The notes below the pieces were generated by a model. It did no database searches. It saw nothing but the letters and a program-made list of their open reading frames with translations, and was not told the origin of the DNA. A program made the position numbers and the translations under genes. This document shows, piece after piece, positions 52,474-61,752 of a stretch of DNA of 64,000 nucleotides (position 1 is the first letter of the stretch; every line of letters begins with the position of its first letter). This stretch comes from Thiotrichaceae bacterium (GTDB taxonomy: Bacteria; Pseudomonadota; Gammaproteobacteria; Beggiatoales; Beggiatoaceae), in contig JAQTYU010000001.1 of NCBI GenBank assembly GCA_028688145.1, forward strand, positions 640,284 to 704,283, read 5' to 3'.

Positions 52474-53163
52474 CTAAAATACAGGAGGATTTACATAACG
52501 CGTCGGATCAGGCACATTTGCTGCCGCAAAACCCACCGCCCGTAACCGACACGCATCGCATCTTCCACAAGCAAAGCCTTCGGATGTGGCTTGATAGCAA
52601 GAAACCGTTTGCGAATAATCCACACTTAAACTCAAACCTTCACGAATAATTTGCGCTTTGGTCAAATGAATCAAAGGGGTATAAATCCGAAAACCTTGTC
52701 CTTCAACCCCTGATTTAGTGGCGAGATTGGCGAGCTTTTCAAAAGTGGCAATGAAGGCAGGACGACAATCAGGATAGCCCGAATAATCCACCGCATTCAC
52801 CCCGATGAAAATCGCATGAGCATCCAGCACTTCTGCCCAGCCCAATGCTAAAGATAAAAAAACCGTATTGCGTGCAGGCACATAAGTCACAGGGATTTGT
52901 CCCGAAACCCCGTCCACAGGCACAGCAATCTCACTGTCGGTTAAGGCAGAACCGCCAATACTGTCTAAATTTAAGTGAATAAACTTGTGTTCAACCACCG
53001 CCATGCTTGCCGTGACACGCCGTGCCGCTTCAAGTTCTGCGTTGTGGCGTTGTCCATAATCAAAACTCAGGGCATAACATTGATAACCCTGAGCGATGGC
53101 AACCGCCAAAGTGGTGGCAGAATCCAGTCCGCCCGAAACTAAAACCACTGCTTTTTTACGCAC
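52474..53163 (-). CDS. queC: 7-cyano-7-deazaguanine synthase
   Basis: 229 residues, starting at GTG 53163 which follows the cpoB stop (TAA) without a gap; the GAAGGA near the cpoB end is its ribosome site. The PP-loop motif SGGLDS (10-15) binds ATP and the zinc cluster is Cys189, 199, 202 and 205 (ACGRCDACR). QueC makes preQ0, the precursor of queuosine in tRNA. Gene order pal-cpoB-queC (often with queE) is well known in gammaproteobacteria; queE is not between them here. Confidence 0.95.
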   Translation of the reverse strand: MRKKAVVLVSGGLDSATTLAVAIAQGYQCYALSFDYGQRHNAELEAARRVTASMAVVEHKFIHLNLDSIGGSALTDSEIAVPVDGVSGQIPVTYVPARNTVFLSLALGWAEVLDAHAIFIGVNAVDYSGYPDCRPAFIATFEKLANLATKSGVEGQGFRIYTPLIHLTKAQIIREGLSLSVDYSQTVSCYQATSEGFACGRCDACRLRAVGFAAANVPDPTRYVNPPVF

Positions 53164-53964
53164 TTATTGTCCTTCACCGCGAAGTTTTTGCAAACGCTCT
53201 CCCGCCAAACGTGCGGTCGCCGTATTTGGATATTCGGTGCGCACCCGTTCCCAAATAGCACGGGCGGCAGTTTTATCCTTCATTTCATAATACACAGAAC
53301 CCATTTTTAGCAAGGCCGAGGAACGTTTGCCACTGTCGGGATATTTGTCGAGCAAGGCATTAAAACTTGCTAAAGCTGGATTATATTTTTTCTGCGCATA
53401 ATACGCTTCACCCAGCCAATATTGCGCATTATCGCTGTGGCTGCCTTTTGGAAAGGCTTGCAAATACTGCTCTAACGCCGTGCTTGCCTGTTCATAATGC
53501 CCTTCTTGCACCGCTTTAAACGCTTGCTGATAACTTTGCTCTTCAGAAAGATTATTAGCAGGCACGACGGCAGGTTCAGGCATAGGTGGCGTGGGAACAT
53601 TGCCCAACAGCAGGGTATTTTGAGGCGCAGTATTTGGAACGGATGGAGGCGTGCTCGGTGCAGTTGATAAGGCATTCATCTGATTTTGCGTCTGCCGCAG
53701 CCGCTGATCCACATCGAGATAATTATCTTGGGCTTGTTTTTTGAGCAGCTCAATCTTGTGATTTAAAACTTCAGATTCACCGCGCAGGGCTTGAATATCT
53801 CGTTGCAACTGCGTGCGCTGTGCTTCTTGCTCTAATAAATTTTGAGCATTGGTCAGCCGTTCCAGCCGTAACAACCGCGCTTCCACCATTTCAGGATCAA
53901 GCTCGGCGGCGGAAACATTGCCGATTAACGCACTAAGACACAGGACTATAGGAAGAGGACGCAT
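53164..53964 (-). CDS. cpoB: Cell division coordinator CpoB (YbgF)
   Basis: 266 residues: a signal peptide (1-19, ending VSA), a helical coiled-coil trimerisation region (about 25-85), a Pro-rich linker (about 90-130) and three TPR-like repeats (about 140-262; QQAFKAVQEGHYEQASTALE, AQYWLGEAYYAQKKYNPALA, RSSALLKMGSVYYEMKD). CpoB links peptidoglycan synthesis by PBP1B with the Tol-Pal system at the septum. It is separated from pal by 22 bases. Confidence 0.93.
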   Translation of the reverse strand: MRPLPIVLCLSALIGNVSAAELDPEMVEARLLRLERLTNAQNLLEQEAQRTQLQRDIQALRGESEVLNHKIELLKKQAQDNYLDVDQRLRQTQNQMNALSTAPSTPPSVPNTAPQNTLLLGNVPTPPMPEPAVVPANNLSEEQSYQQAFKAVQEGHYEQASTALEQYLQAFPKGSHSDNAQYWLGEAYYAQKKYNPALASFNALLDKYPDSGKRSSALLKMGSVYYEMKDKTAARAIWERVRTEYPNTATARLAGERLQKLRGEGQ

Positions 53965-53986
53965 AATCAGCTCCTAAGTAAAGGGC

Positions 53987-54505
53987 TTAGGGATAAATGA
54001 CTTCGACACGGCGATTTTGCTGCCAAGCTGCTTCATCATGTCCTGTATCAACGGGGCGTTCTTCACCGTAACTGAGGGTGGTGACTTGTTGTTCGGGCAC
54101 ACCCAACATATTTAAAGCGCGTTTCACAGAATCGGCACGGCGTTCGCCCAAAGCGCGGTTATATTCGCGTGAACCGCGTTCATCGGCATGACCTTCTAAG
54201 CGCACGCTGGTGTTATTACCGCTCGTTAAATATTTGGCATTATTTTCGACCACAGCGCGATCTTCGCTACGCACATCACTCTTATCAAATTCAAAGCGCA
54301 CGATGCGTTCATTGGGCACAGTTAGTTTTCCCTTAAGCGCGGAAGCATCGCTGCCCGAGGTGTTGCCGATAGGGCGGGTTTGGGCATTGGCATTGTTGTA
54401 TAAGGTGGGGGTTGCGGTATTCGTTTCCGTTTTTTCTTCGGTATTACTACAGGCGGCTAAGCTTACGACCGCTAACATTAACAGAGTACGATAATGGGTT
54501 TGCAT
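53987..54505 (-). CDS. pal: Peptidoglycan-associated lipoprotein Pal
   Basis: 172 residues. Lipoprotein signal ending LAAC (Cys19) for outer membrane attachment. OmpA-like domain (about 65-172) with FEFDKSDVRSEDRAVV and the glycan-binding GHADERGSREYNRALGERRA motif, and a C-terminal NRRVEVIYP. Part of the Tol-Pal complex, which keeps the outer membrane close to the cell wall during division. Unusually, no tolB lies directly upstream; the gene beyond is a HIT protein. Confidence 0.96.
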   Translation of the reverse strand: MQTHYRTLLMLAVVSLAACSNTEEKTETNTATPTLYNNANAQTRPIGNTSGSDASALKGKLTVPNERIVRFEFDKSDVRSEDRAVVENNAKYLTSGNNTSVRLEGHADERGSREYNRALGERRADSVKRALNMLGVPEQQVTTLSYGEERPVDTGHDEAAWQQNRRVEVIYP

Positions 54506-54736
54506 AATCAGAAAACTCCTTTCAAAGTCATAATTATTTCCACACGTTCAAAGTTAAATAAATATCAACCCTTAACAAATCAAAAGGGATATGCCTCAGG
54601 CAAACGTGGGAAGAAGAAATGCAGGTCAGGTAAATTAGGTATGAAAATCATTATAGTCCGCTTGAACCAGAATTACACCTGCTAATTTTTGCAGTGCAGC
54701 AATTTTAAAATTGCTCAGGTTTTTTGAATGCACTAT
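54506..54736. promoter_or_regulatory. Region upstream of pal
   Basis: About 230 bases that must carry the pal promoter, since tolB is absent. No convincing -35/-10 pair is recognised. Confidence 0.3.
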
Positions 54737-55168
54737 TTATAAAGATGGCGATTCTGAAGCTAATTGCAAGGCGATTCGCTGTTTTAATTCTGCATCGGGC
54801 AAGGCAGAACGTAGAATTGCAGGGCGCAAAACTTCACCCCAAATCGGATTGGGAAAATGTGGGTCGTCTTGAAAACGGGGAATAATGTGCCAATGCAGAT
54901 GCGGCACGACGTTGCCGAGGCTTGCGAGATTCATTTTCGTGGGCTGATAAACTGCTCGTAACACCGTTTCCACGGCATAAACCACGTTCATCAATCGCGC
55001 CCGCTCGGCAAGGTTTAAATCCGTCATTTCCGCGCCATGCCGTTTTAAAATCACTCGACAAAATCCGACATATTCTTGTGATTCGACACGAATAATTCTT
55101 AAAAAATCATCTTCCCACAACAGCACGCCGCCGAGGGTTTGGCACAGTTCACAGGAAATATTTGACAT
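54737..55168 (-). CDS. HIT family protein
   Basis: 143 residues. The histidine triad is HLHWHII (His90, His92, His94), preceded by the HIT-domain pattern FCRVILKRHGAEMTDLN. HIT enzymes hydrolyse nucleotide phosphoesters; here the substrate is unknown. Two cysteines near the N-terminus (CELCQTLGG) could bind zinc, as in some bacterial HIT proteins. Single gene; IS debris lies beyond its 5' end. Confidence 0.9.
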   Translation of the reverse strand: MSNISCELCQTLGGVLLWEDDFLRIIRVESQEYVGFCRVILKRHGAEMTDLNLAERARLMNVVYAVETVLRAVYQPTKMNLASLGNVVPHLHWHIIPRFQDDPHFPNPIWGEVLRPAILRSALPDAELKQRIALQLASESPSL

Positions 55169-55206
55169 GGTTTGTGCTCGGTTAATAGGTATTCAACGCA
55201 ATTTTA

Positions 55207-55233
55207 GGACTCGCGGTCCTCGAAGGACTACCA
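55207..55233. repeat. Hairpin of two GGACT palindromes
   Basis: AGGACTCGCGGTCCT and AGGACTACCAGTCCT lie next to each other. They are related to the GGACTGGCAG repeat after pbpC. Confidence 0.5.
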
Positions 55234-55276
55234 GTCCTTGAACTCGACTAATATTCCAATTTTTTACGCGCATCTT

Positions 55277-55739
55277 CAAAAGATAAATCTTGCGCCATCA
55301 TTAAATACACGCGATTCTGAGAGCTTATCAAAATCATCGGTTAAATTATCAAGCGCGTTATCAATATCATTACTAAACAAAATCATTGCTTCTTCAGTTT
55401 CTTGGGTGAATCATTCCAATAACGGAATCCCCGTCACTTCCAAAGCTGAAGCCACAAAGCGCGAGCGAATTTGAGTGTCTAATTTTCGCGTCTCCTGTAA
55501 TAAGTTAATCACCCCAAGCACGGCAAAACTTTCGCGCTCACAAATCACAAAATCTAAACGCTTTTGGGCAATACGTTCTGCTGCCGCCTATCTTTCTTTA
55601 ACATCAAGATTTTCATCAGGTTTTAAAATATCAGCCAGCCGCACTTTTACCAGCAAACGATACAATTATTTTGCCAAAATTTGTTCCAAAACGACAAACA
55701 AGCTTTTTTCCGCAGGGCTGAGCCACGGCGTGAGCCGCG
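55277..55739 (-). pseudogene. Decayed DUF2726-domain gene
   Basis: On the minus strand one frame reads SPAEKSLFVVLEQILAK - stop - LYRLLVKVRLADILKPDE, then AAAERIAQKRLDFVICERES, FAVLGVINLLQETRKLDTQI and SRFVASALEVTGIPLLE - stop. This matches the course of DUF2726 proteins (PF10881; an endonuclease-like fold), but three in-frame stops at about 55669, 55586 and 55412 destroy it. The start is cut off at the 71-bp repeat (55740). It has lost function. Confidence 0.7.
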
Positions 55740-55810
55740 TATAGAACCGATTTGAAGTTTTTAAAATAAAGCGAGTTGTTTAATGATAAGCCTGATAAAA
55801 CACAGTTTGA
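55740..55810. repeat. 71-bp dispersed repeat (copy 2)
   Basis: Inverted copy of 24995..25065, equal in length. Here it separates the DUF2726 pseudogene from the IS5-type remnant. Confidence 0.75.
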
Positions 55811-55869
55811 GTGAGGATTTGGGCGATAACTCAAATTGGATTTTATCCATAATTTCAGGGTAAAACTTC

Positions 55870-56262
55870 TGGGGGCTTTGTAAAAACAAAAGCCCTTGTT
55901 TTGAAGACTGGCGAGACAGGTATTCTTCACCGCTTGGGAATCCACCATAATCAAGCTTGTCCGTTTAGCGTTTTTTTGAGTGCTCTCTGAGGCTTTCATG
56001 TAAACGCGGCATCAGTTTATCGATGATAGCTCGCCATTATTTATAATGCCAGTACACGCTTGAATAGGGTGGGAAGTCTTTGGAAAGGTCAGCCCAGTTG
56101 CAGCCATTTTTGAGCTGGTAAAGCATGGCATCGAACAGGATGCGATAGCCCCATTTCTGAGGACGAGTTTGTTTTTCCTTAGGCAATAGCTCATTTAATA
56201 AAATTTCAACGATTGCCCACTCTGCATCGTTTAGGCTGCTTAAATAAGGACTTATTTTATTT
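55870..56262 (-). pseudogene. IS5-type transposase N-terminal fragment
   Basis: On the minus strand the frame reads LNDAEWAIVEILLNELLPKE, KQTRPQKWGYRILFDAMLYQ and LKNGCNWADLSKDFPPYSSV, then WHYK and an in-frame TAA; a frame change before MVDSQAVKNTCLASLQNKGF restores the next part with the DDE-domain motif VDSQ. This is the DUF4096-like N-terminal domain and beginning of the catalytic domain of an IS5-family transposase. The C-terminal half is missing. Confidence 0.75.
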
Positions 56263-56296
56263 AGCTACGCTTGCGTTTTTCTCATCTTTTAAAGTT

Positions 56297-56413
56297 TAGT
56301 AGTTACGCAGTTTAATCTGTAACTATTTTATTTTTATGGAAACATGATTATGCAATGCACAATACTAACTCATTTTAAATAAAAGGATTAATGTTTCAAC
56401 TGCCTAACTCCTA
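56297..56413. mobile_element. 117-bp MITE (copy 2, degraded ends)
   Basis: The same length as the copy at 5692..5808 and aligning along its whole length; the terminal repeats have several substitutions (TAGTAGTTACGCAGTTTAA and TTCAACTGCCTAACTCCTA) and there is no clear target duplication. The central palindrome has one change (TATGCAATGCACAA). Confidence 0.75.
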
Positions 56414-56483
56414 AGGTTTACATAAGATTCCAAATCGGTTCTATATAACTCACTCGAAGTCTTGAGTAAGATGTAAAAGATTT

Positions 56484-56660
56484 GGTGATAAATCCTTTGA
56501 TGCAGATAAGCGTGTCAGAGAGGTTTTAAGACTCAGGGGGATTGGTTGTGTGATTCGCTTCAAGAAAAACCGTTTGAATCCTTGTGAGTATGATAAAGAG
56601 CTTTACAAAGAAACGCCCTTTGATAGAAAACTTCTTTTGCAAGTTGAAGCAGAGCGATAG
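56484..56660 (+). pseudogene. IS5-type transposase C-terminal fragment
   Basis: Plus-strand frame starting GDKSFDADKRVREVLRLRGI and continuing VIRFKKNRLNPCEYDKELYK - the typical GDKGYDS and RKNR/YDKxLYK region of IS5-family enzymes - before a stop at 56658. The usual YREKH...E catalytic motif is degenerate (ETPFDRKLLLQVEAE). It lies in opposite orientation to the N-terminal fragment, so it comes from a different copy or a rearranged one. Confidence 0.65.
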
Positions 56661-57008
56661 CGACTCGATATGATAAATGCTCAGCCCATTTCTTGAGTGG
56701 TATTTACGTGGCTTCTATTCTCATTCTTTTGGCTTAATCTCCCTCCCTTTACTATTTGAGGACACGCCCTAAGAGTAAGAGGATGAAAAATATGTCTGAA
56801 TCGCAATTTAAAAATGTTTTTAGGGGTTAAATCCTGTGTGAGAATGAGAAAAAACTAACTTAAACACCCCCTCATTTTTTCAAAAAATAGTCGCTACAAA
56901 AAATCCTAGTGTAAAATACACGCTTAAAACATCTGAACAGGTGAGTAGCAATACTTTTCTGTGTTAATTATTTCTAATAACTTACGACAGTTTGACAAGA
57001 GGTTTGGC

Positions 57009-58565
57009 ATGGCAAAAATTCAACGTGCACTGATTAGTGTGTCTGATAAAACGGGCGTTATTGAGTTCGCGCGCGCTTTGGCGGCACAAGGAATCGAAAT
57101 TCTTTCCACAGGTGGCACGGCGAAGCTGTTAGCCGATAGCCAAATTCCCGTGATTGAAGTTTCCGATCACACGGGTTTTCCTGAAATGATGGACGGTCGC
57201 GTCAAAACTTTACACCCCAAAATTCATGGCGGTTTATTGGGTCGTCGTGGCACTGACGAAGCGATCATGCAAGCGCATGGCATTAAACCCATTGATTTAT
57301 TAGTGGTTAATTTGTATCCCTTTGAACAAACCATCGCGAAACCCGATTGCGATTTAGCCACTGCGATTGAAAATATTGACATTGGCGGCCCTGCAATGTT
57401 GCGTTCTGCGGCAAAAAATAATGCCTCGGTCACGGTGATTGTCGATGCCCAAGATTACGCCAAAGTTTTGGCAGAAATGCAGCAAAATGAAGGCAGTATT
57501 AGCCAAAGCACCCGCCAAATTTTAGCCCGCAAAGTGTTTGCCCACACTGCCGCTTATGATGGCGCAATTGCCAATTATTTGGGCAAAATCAACGAACCCG
57601 TATTTCCCCCGACTTTATCTTTACAATTCCACAAAGCGCAAAATATGCGTTATGGCGAAAATCCCCATCAAAAAGCTGCTTTTTATGTGGAAACAGCCCC
57701 GAAAGAAGCCTGCATCGCGACCGCCGTGCAATTACAAGGTAAAGAACTTTCTTATAACAACGTTGCCGACAGTGATGCTGCTTTAGAATGCGTCAAAGCT
57801 TTTACCGAAACGCCTGCTTGCGTGATTGTCAAACATGCCAATCCTTGCGGGGTTGCGGTGGGCGCGACGATTTTAGAAGCCTATGAAAAAGCGTATAAAA
57901 CTGACCCCACGTCCGCTTTTGGTGGCATTATTGCATTTAACCGTCCTTTGGATGCCATCACCGCAAAAACCATTGTAGAACGTCAATTTGTGGAAGTGAT
58001 TATTGCGCCTAGCGTTGCTGAAGATGCCAAGCCAATTCTGGCGACTAAGCAAAATGTGCGAGTTTTAAGCTGTGGCGAATGGGCGAATACTGCCGCGCCG
58101 CGCTTTGATTTCAAGCGGGTCAATGGCGGTTTATTGGTGCAAGATTATGATTTAGGCGCGGTTGGGCGTGCGGATTTAAAAATTGTCACCAAACGCCAAC
58201 CCACGGAACAAGAAATTGCTGATTTATTGTTCGCGTGGAAAGTGGTCAAGTTTGTGAAATCCAACGCAATTATTTATTGCAAAGATGGCACAACCATTGG
58301 GATTGGTGCGGGGCAAATGAGCCGTGTGTACAGCGCGAAAATTGCCGCGATTAAAGCGCAAGATGAAAAATTAGTTGTGCCTGGTTCGGTGATGGCTTCG
58401 GATGCGTTTTTCCCGTTCCGTGATGGAATTGATGCTGCCGCCGCCGCAGGTATTACCGCAGTGATTCAGCCCGGTGGCTCAATGCGCGATGCTGAAGTGA
58501 TTGCTGCTGCTGATGAACACGGTATTGCGATGGTGTTTTCTGGAATGCGTCATTTTAAACATTAA
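57009..58565 (+). CDS. purH: Bifunctional IMP cyclohydrolase / AICAR transformylase
   Basis: 518 residues from ATG 57009 ([16 protein letters not shown]), with GAGG before it; the frame further upstream is not needed. An N-terminal MGS-like cyclohydrolase domain (about 1-195; [33 protein letters not shown]) is followed by the AICARFT domain (about 205-518; [38 protein letters not shown]). It carries out the last two steps of IMP synthesis. No purD follows. Confidence 0.97.
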   Translation: MAKIQRALISVSDKTGVIEFARALAAQGIEILSTGGTAKLLADSQIPVIEVSDHTGFPEMMDGRVKTLHPKIHGGLLGRRGTDEAIMQAHGIKPIDLLVVNLYPFEQTIAKPDCDLATAIENIDIGGPAMLRSAAKNNASVTVIVDAQDYAKVLAEMQQNEGSISQSTRQILARKVFAHTAAYDGAIANYLGKINEPVFPPTLSLQFHKAQNMRYGENPHQKAAFYVETAPKEACIATAVQLQGKELSYNNVADSDAALECVKAFTETPACVIVKHANPCGVAVGATILEAYEKAYKTDPTSAFGGIIAFNRPLDAITAKTIVERQFVEVIIAPSVAEDAKPILATKQNVRVLSCGEWANTAAPRFDFKRVNGGLLVQDYDLGAVGRADLKIVTKRQPTEQEIADLLFAWKVVKFVKSNAIIYCKDGTTIGIGAGQMSRVYSAKIAAIKAQDEKLVVPGSVMASDAFFPFRDGIDAAAAAGITAVIQPGGSMRDAEVIAAADEHGIAMVFSGMRHFKH

Positions 58566-58594
58566 TTAAGTCCCAATTCAGGACTGGCAGTTGC

Positions 58595-58700
58595 GTAGGG
58601 TGTATAAGCGTAGCGTCATACACCTTCACAACTGAAAAAATCTAAAAATTTAATAAGTTGCCTGTTTCGGTGCATGACGGCTACGCCTTATGCACCCTAC
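58595..58700. repeat. GTAGGGTGTATAAG palindromic repeat pair (copy 4)
   Basis: A hairpin GTAGGGTGTATAAGCG...CATACACC at 58595..58624 and its inverted relative GGTGCATGACGG...TGCACCCTAC at 58669..58700 enclose about 45 bases. The pair is preceded by the AGGACTGGCAG unit. Confidence 0.75.
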
Positions 58701-58721
58701 AAACAACGATCTAACTCAAGA

Positions 58722-58758
58722 CCTGCTAGGTTTTAAAAACCTAGTAGATCTTTTTTTA
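58722..58758 (+). terminator. Rho-independent terminator of purH
   Basis: CTGCTAGGTTTT and AAAACCTAGTAG form a stem (one mismatch) followed by ATCTTTTTTT on the plus strand. It lies between convergent purH and the Pat-type gene. Confidence 0.75.
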
Positions 58759-58762
58759 ACAA

Positions 58763-61441
58763 TTACAGCGGACGACTCACAAAAGTCACCGTACGATCTT
58801 CTTCATCTAAAACCGCATGGAAACCCAGTTTCGCCATTAATTTCAACATGCTATGATTATTACTCAACACATCGCCTTCAATGGTTTTCAAACCTCTGGA
58901 ACGTGCCGCATCCATGATAGAAGTCATCAATTTATGTGCCACGCCCCGATGTTTCCAACGATCCGAAATCACCAGCGCGAACTCACAACTTTCGCCATCG
59001 GGATTAATCGCATAACGCGCCACGCCTAATTCCACTTCGCGCCCGTCTTCTTCCGTCACTGCAATCAACGCCATTTCGCGGTCATAATCGATTTGCGTGA
59101 AGCGCACCAACATCGTGGGCGTTAATTCTTGCAAGCTTTGCATGAAACGGAAATATTTCGATTCTTCCGACAAACCGCGTACAAATTCTTGTTCAATATC
59201 GGCATCTTCGGGGCGAATCGGACGGATTAAAATATCTGTGCCGTCAGGGAGTTGCCATTGTTGCAATAAATGCGAAGGATAGGGATAAATAGCCATGTGT
59301 GAATAACGATCCGTGGAATGGCTGTGATAATCGACCACAATCCGCGCATCCACTGCAACCACGCCATGTTCGTCAATAATTAAGGGATTAATATCCATTT
59401 CCCGCAGCCAAGGCAGTTCGCACGCCATTTCGGAAACCCGCAATAAAGCATGTTCCAAAGAATCCAAATCCGCTGGCGGCATTTGACGGAAATGATCCAA
59501 TAATTTCGCGGCGCGGGTTTTGCCGATCATGCTCTTGGCTAAATAACGGTTCAGCGGCGGTAAACTCACAGCAGTGTCGCCCAGCACTTCAACCATTGTG
59601 CCGCCCATGCCAAAAGTAATAATCGGACCAAACACGGGGTCGCGCACAATCCCAATCATCAGCTCGCGCCCATTGGGCTTGCTGATCATGCGTTCCACCG
59701 TCACTCCGTCCAGACGCGCACTGGGGCAATGTTGCTGCACTTGCTGCATGATGCTGCGGAACGAGTCACGCACCGATTGGGCATTAGTAATATTCAAACG
59801 CACCCCGCCGACATCGCTTTTGTGCGAAATATCAGGCGAATTAATTTTCAGCGCAATTGGGAAACCCATTGATTCTGCTAATACTAAAGCTTCGTTGGCA
59901 GTGCGCGCAATTGCGGTGGCAACCACAGGAATTCTAAACGCACCGAGCAGAGCTTTTGACTCCATTTCAGTCAGCACTTTGCGACGTTCTGCGAGCACGC
60001 TTTCAATAATAATCTTTGCGCCTTCCACATCAGGGCTGTCCTGATGTCCCAAAGATTCAGGGGTTTGCAATAATAATTGCTGATTTTGATGATAGGCTGA
60101 AAGGTAATGAAAGGATTCCACTGCCGCTTCAGGGGTGCGAAACTCAGGAATACGGCGTTGCACAAAAGCGCGACGGCTTTCTTCAATTTGTTTACCGCCC
60201 ATCCAACAACCTAATACGGGTTTGCTGGATTTTTCAGCGAGTTCAATCACCGCGTGTGCCGCTTCTAAAGGATGGCTCATCGCTTGCGGGGTCAAAATCA
60301 CCAGCACCGCATCAATATTCGGGTCTTCCAAACAAGCCGCAACCGCAAGTTGATAACGTTCTGCGGTGGCATCGCTGCCAATATCCACAGGATTCGCATG
60401 TGACCATAAGGGCGGCAAGGTTTTATTCAATGCGGTCAGCGTGGTTTGCGACAAAGTTGCCAGCGGAATATTCAATTCTACCGCGCTGTCAGTTGCCATC
60501 ACGCCAGGCCCGCCGCCATTAGTGACGATTGCTAAACGATTGCCGTGCGCTTTGTAACGCGAAGCCAAGGTTTTGGCGGCGGCGAATAATTGCCCAAAGG
60601 TTTTAACCCGCACTACGCCTGCGCGTTGCAGCGCAGCATCAAAGGCATCATCGCGCCCAACCATCGAACCGCTGTGCGACATCACCACTTTAGACACGCT
60701 TTCAAAACGACCGCTTTTAATCACGATCACGGGTTTAATTCTGGCGGCGGCACGCAATCCGCTCATAAAGCTGCGGGATTGATGAATTCCTTCGATATAC
60801 ATCAAAATCCCTTGGGTTTGCGGGTCGGAAACTAAATAGTCCAACACTTCCCCGAAATCGAGATCGGCCGATGTACCTGTGGAAACCACGGTAGAAAAGC
60901 CCACATCCAAAGGGACTGCCCAATCTAAAACCGCTGCACACAATGCGCCTGATTGCGACACTAAAGCTAAATTGCCTGCTTTTGCCGTGCCTTTTAAGAA
61001 GGTCAGATTTAAGCCGATGCTGGGGCGCATAATCCCAAGGCTGTTCGGACCTATAAAGCGGATGCCATAACGTTTGGCGATTTCTTGGAGCTTTTTCTCA
61101 AGTTTTCCGCCCTGTGCACCGGTTTCGCTGAAGCCTGCGGAATGGATGACCACCATTTTAATGCCGTAATCGCCACAGCATTCGAGAATGGCGGGCACGG
61201 TTTTGGCAGGCGTGGTAATCACTGCCAATTCAATGGGTTTGCCAATTTCTTTTAAATTTTTGTAGCTGGGGCGTTCTTGAACTTTTTCATATTTTGGATT
61301 GACAGCATACAATTCCCCTTTGTAGCCACTTTCCAGCAGATTTTTGAAAACAACGTAACCTACGGAATCTTCAGTATTACTTGCGCCGAAGATGGCAACA
61401 GAGGTGGGTGTGAAAAGCGGTTTGAGGTAGTGTTTGCTCAT
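58763..61441 (-). CDS. pat: Pat/YfiQ-type protein lysine acetyltransferase (ADP-forming acyl-CoA synthetase fold plus GNAT domain)
   Basis: 892 residues, matching YfiQ/Pat (about 886). A CoA-binding Rossmann domain (about 5-130, VAIFGASNTEDSVGYVVFKN), succinyl-CoA ligase-like domains (about 150-460), an ATP-grasp domain (about 490-700, KINSPDISHKSDVGGVRL) and a C-terminal GNAT domain (about 730-890) with RWKHRGVAHKLM for acetyl-CoA are seen. In Salmonella and E. coli this layout acetylates lysines, including the acetyl-CoA synthetase active site. The sirtuin at 17173 could reverse it. Confidence 0.9.
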   Translation of the reverse strand: MSKHYLKPLFTPTSVAIFGASNTEDSVGYVVFKNLLESGYKGELYAVNPKYEKVQERPSYKNLKEIGKPIELAVITTPAKTVPAILECCGDYGIKMVVIHSAGFSETGAQGGKLEKKLQEIAKRYGIRFIGPNSLGIMRPSIGLNLTFLKGTAKAGNLALVSQSGALCAAVLDWAVPLDVGFSTVVSTGTSADLDFGEVLDYLVSDPQTQGILMYIEGIHQSRSFMSGLRAAARIKPVIVIKSGRFESVSKVVMSHSGSMVGRDDAFDAALQRAGVVRVKTFGQLFAAAKTLASRYKAHGNRLAIVTNGGGPGVMATDSAVELNIPLATLSQTTLTALNKTLPPLWSHANPVDIGSDATAERYQLAVAACLEDPNIDAVLVILTPQAMSHPLEAAHAVIELAEKSSKPVLGCWMGGKQIEESRRAFVQRRIPEFRTPEAAVESFHYLSAYHQNQQLLLQTPESLGHQDSPDVEGAKIIIESVLAERRKVLTEMESKALLGAFRIPVVATAIARTANEALVLAESMGFPIALKINSPDISHKSDVGGVRLNITNAQSVRDSFRSIMQQVQQHCPSARLDGVTVERMISKPNGRELMIGIVRDPVFGPIITFGMGGTMVEVLGDTAVSLPPLNRYLAKSMIGKTRAAKLLDHFRQMPPADLDSLEHALLRVSEMACELPWLREMDINPLIIDEHGVVAVDARIVVDYHSHSTDRYSHMAIYPYPSHLLQQWQLPDGTDILIRPIRPEDADIEQEFVRGLSEESKYFRFMQSLQELTPTMLVRFTQIDYDREMALIAVTEEDGREVELGVARYAINPDGESCEFALVISDRWKHRGVAHKLMTSIMDAARSRGLKTIEGDVLSNNHSMLKLMAKLGFHAVLDEEDRTVTFVSRPL

Positions 61442-61752
61442 GACTCATATATCCTTATAAACATAAATCATAGTATAGCGAATTTAAACGGCGTTGTGCA
61501 GTGCAACATTTAAAAATAGCGAGTCTTTCCCAAGAGTTCCATATAAAAATACTGCGGATTCAAGCGGTGATACGAAATGATTTTTTGTCAAAATAACTGT
61601 GTGGGGAAGCCTTTGGGAAGGGATTTAGCGCGCAAAAGTTTTTAACTGCGCCCCTCATTTTTTGGCGGGGCTAAAAATCTTAAACCGCCCTTTATTCGGA
61701 GCGCAGTTAATTTCATGCTGAAATAATCGGTGTGCGTATAAAACGCAAAGGA
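61442..61752. other. 311-bp region upstream of pat and downstream of the thermonuclease gene
   Basis: Contains a 65-bp GCGCAGTT-family element (61644..61708), which lies after the thermonuclease stop. The rest presumably holds the pat promoter but shows no recognised signal. Confidence 0.5.
61644..61708. repeat. GCGCAGTT inverted-repeat element (copy 4)
   Basis: Begins AACTGCGCCCC and ends GGAGCGCAGTT. Inner arms are diverged (GGCGGGGCTAAAAATCTT and AACCGCCC) but keep the layout of the copies at 4761 and 21915. Confidence 0.75.

Noticed and set aside
55238-55744. Two plus-strand reading frames of 78 and 89 residues
   Set aside because: They are antisense to the DUF2726 pseudogene, whose homology on the minus strand is clear; no ribosome sites.
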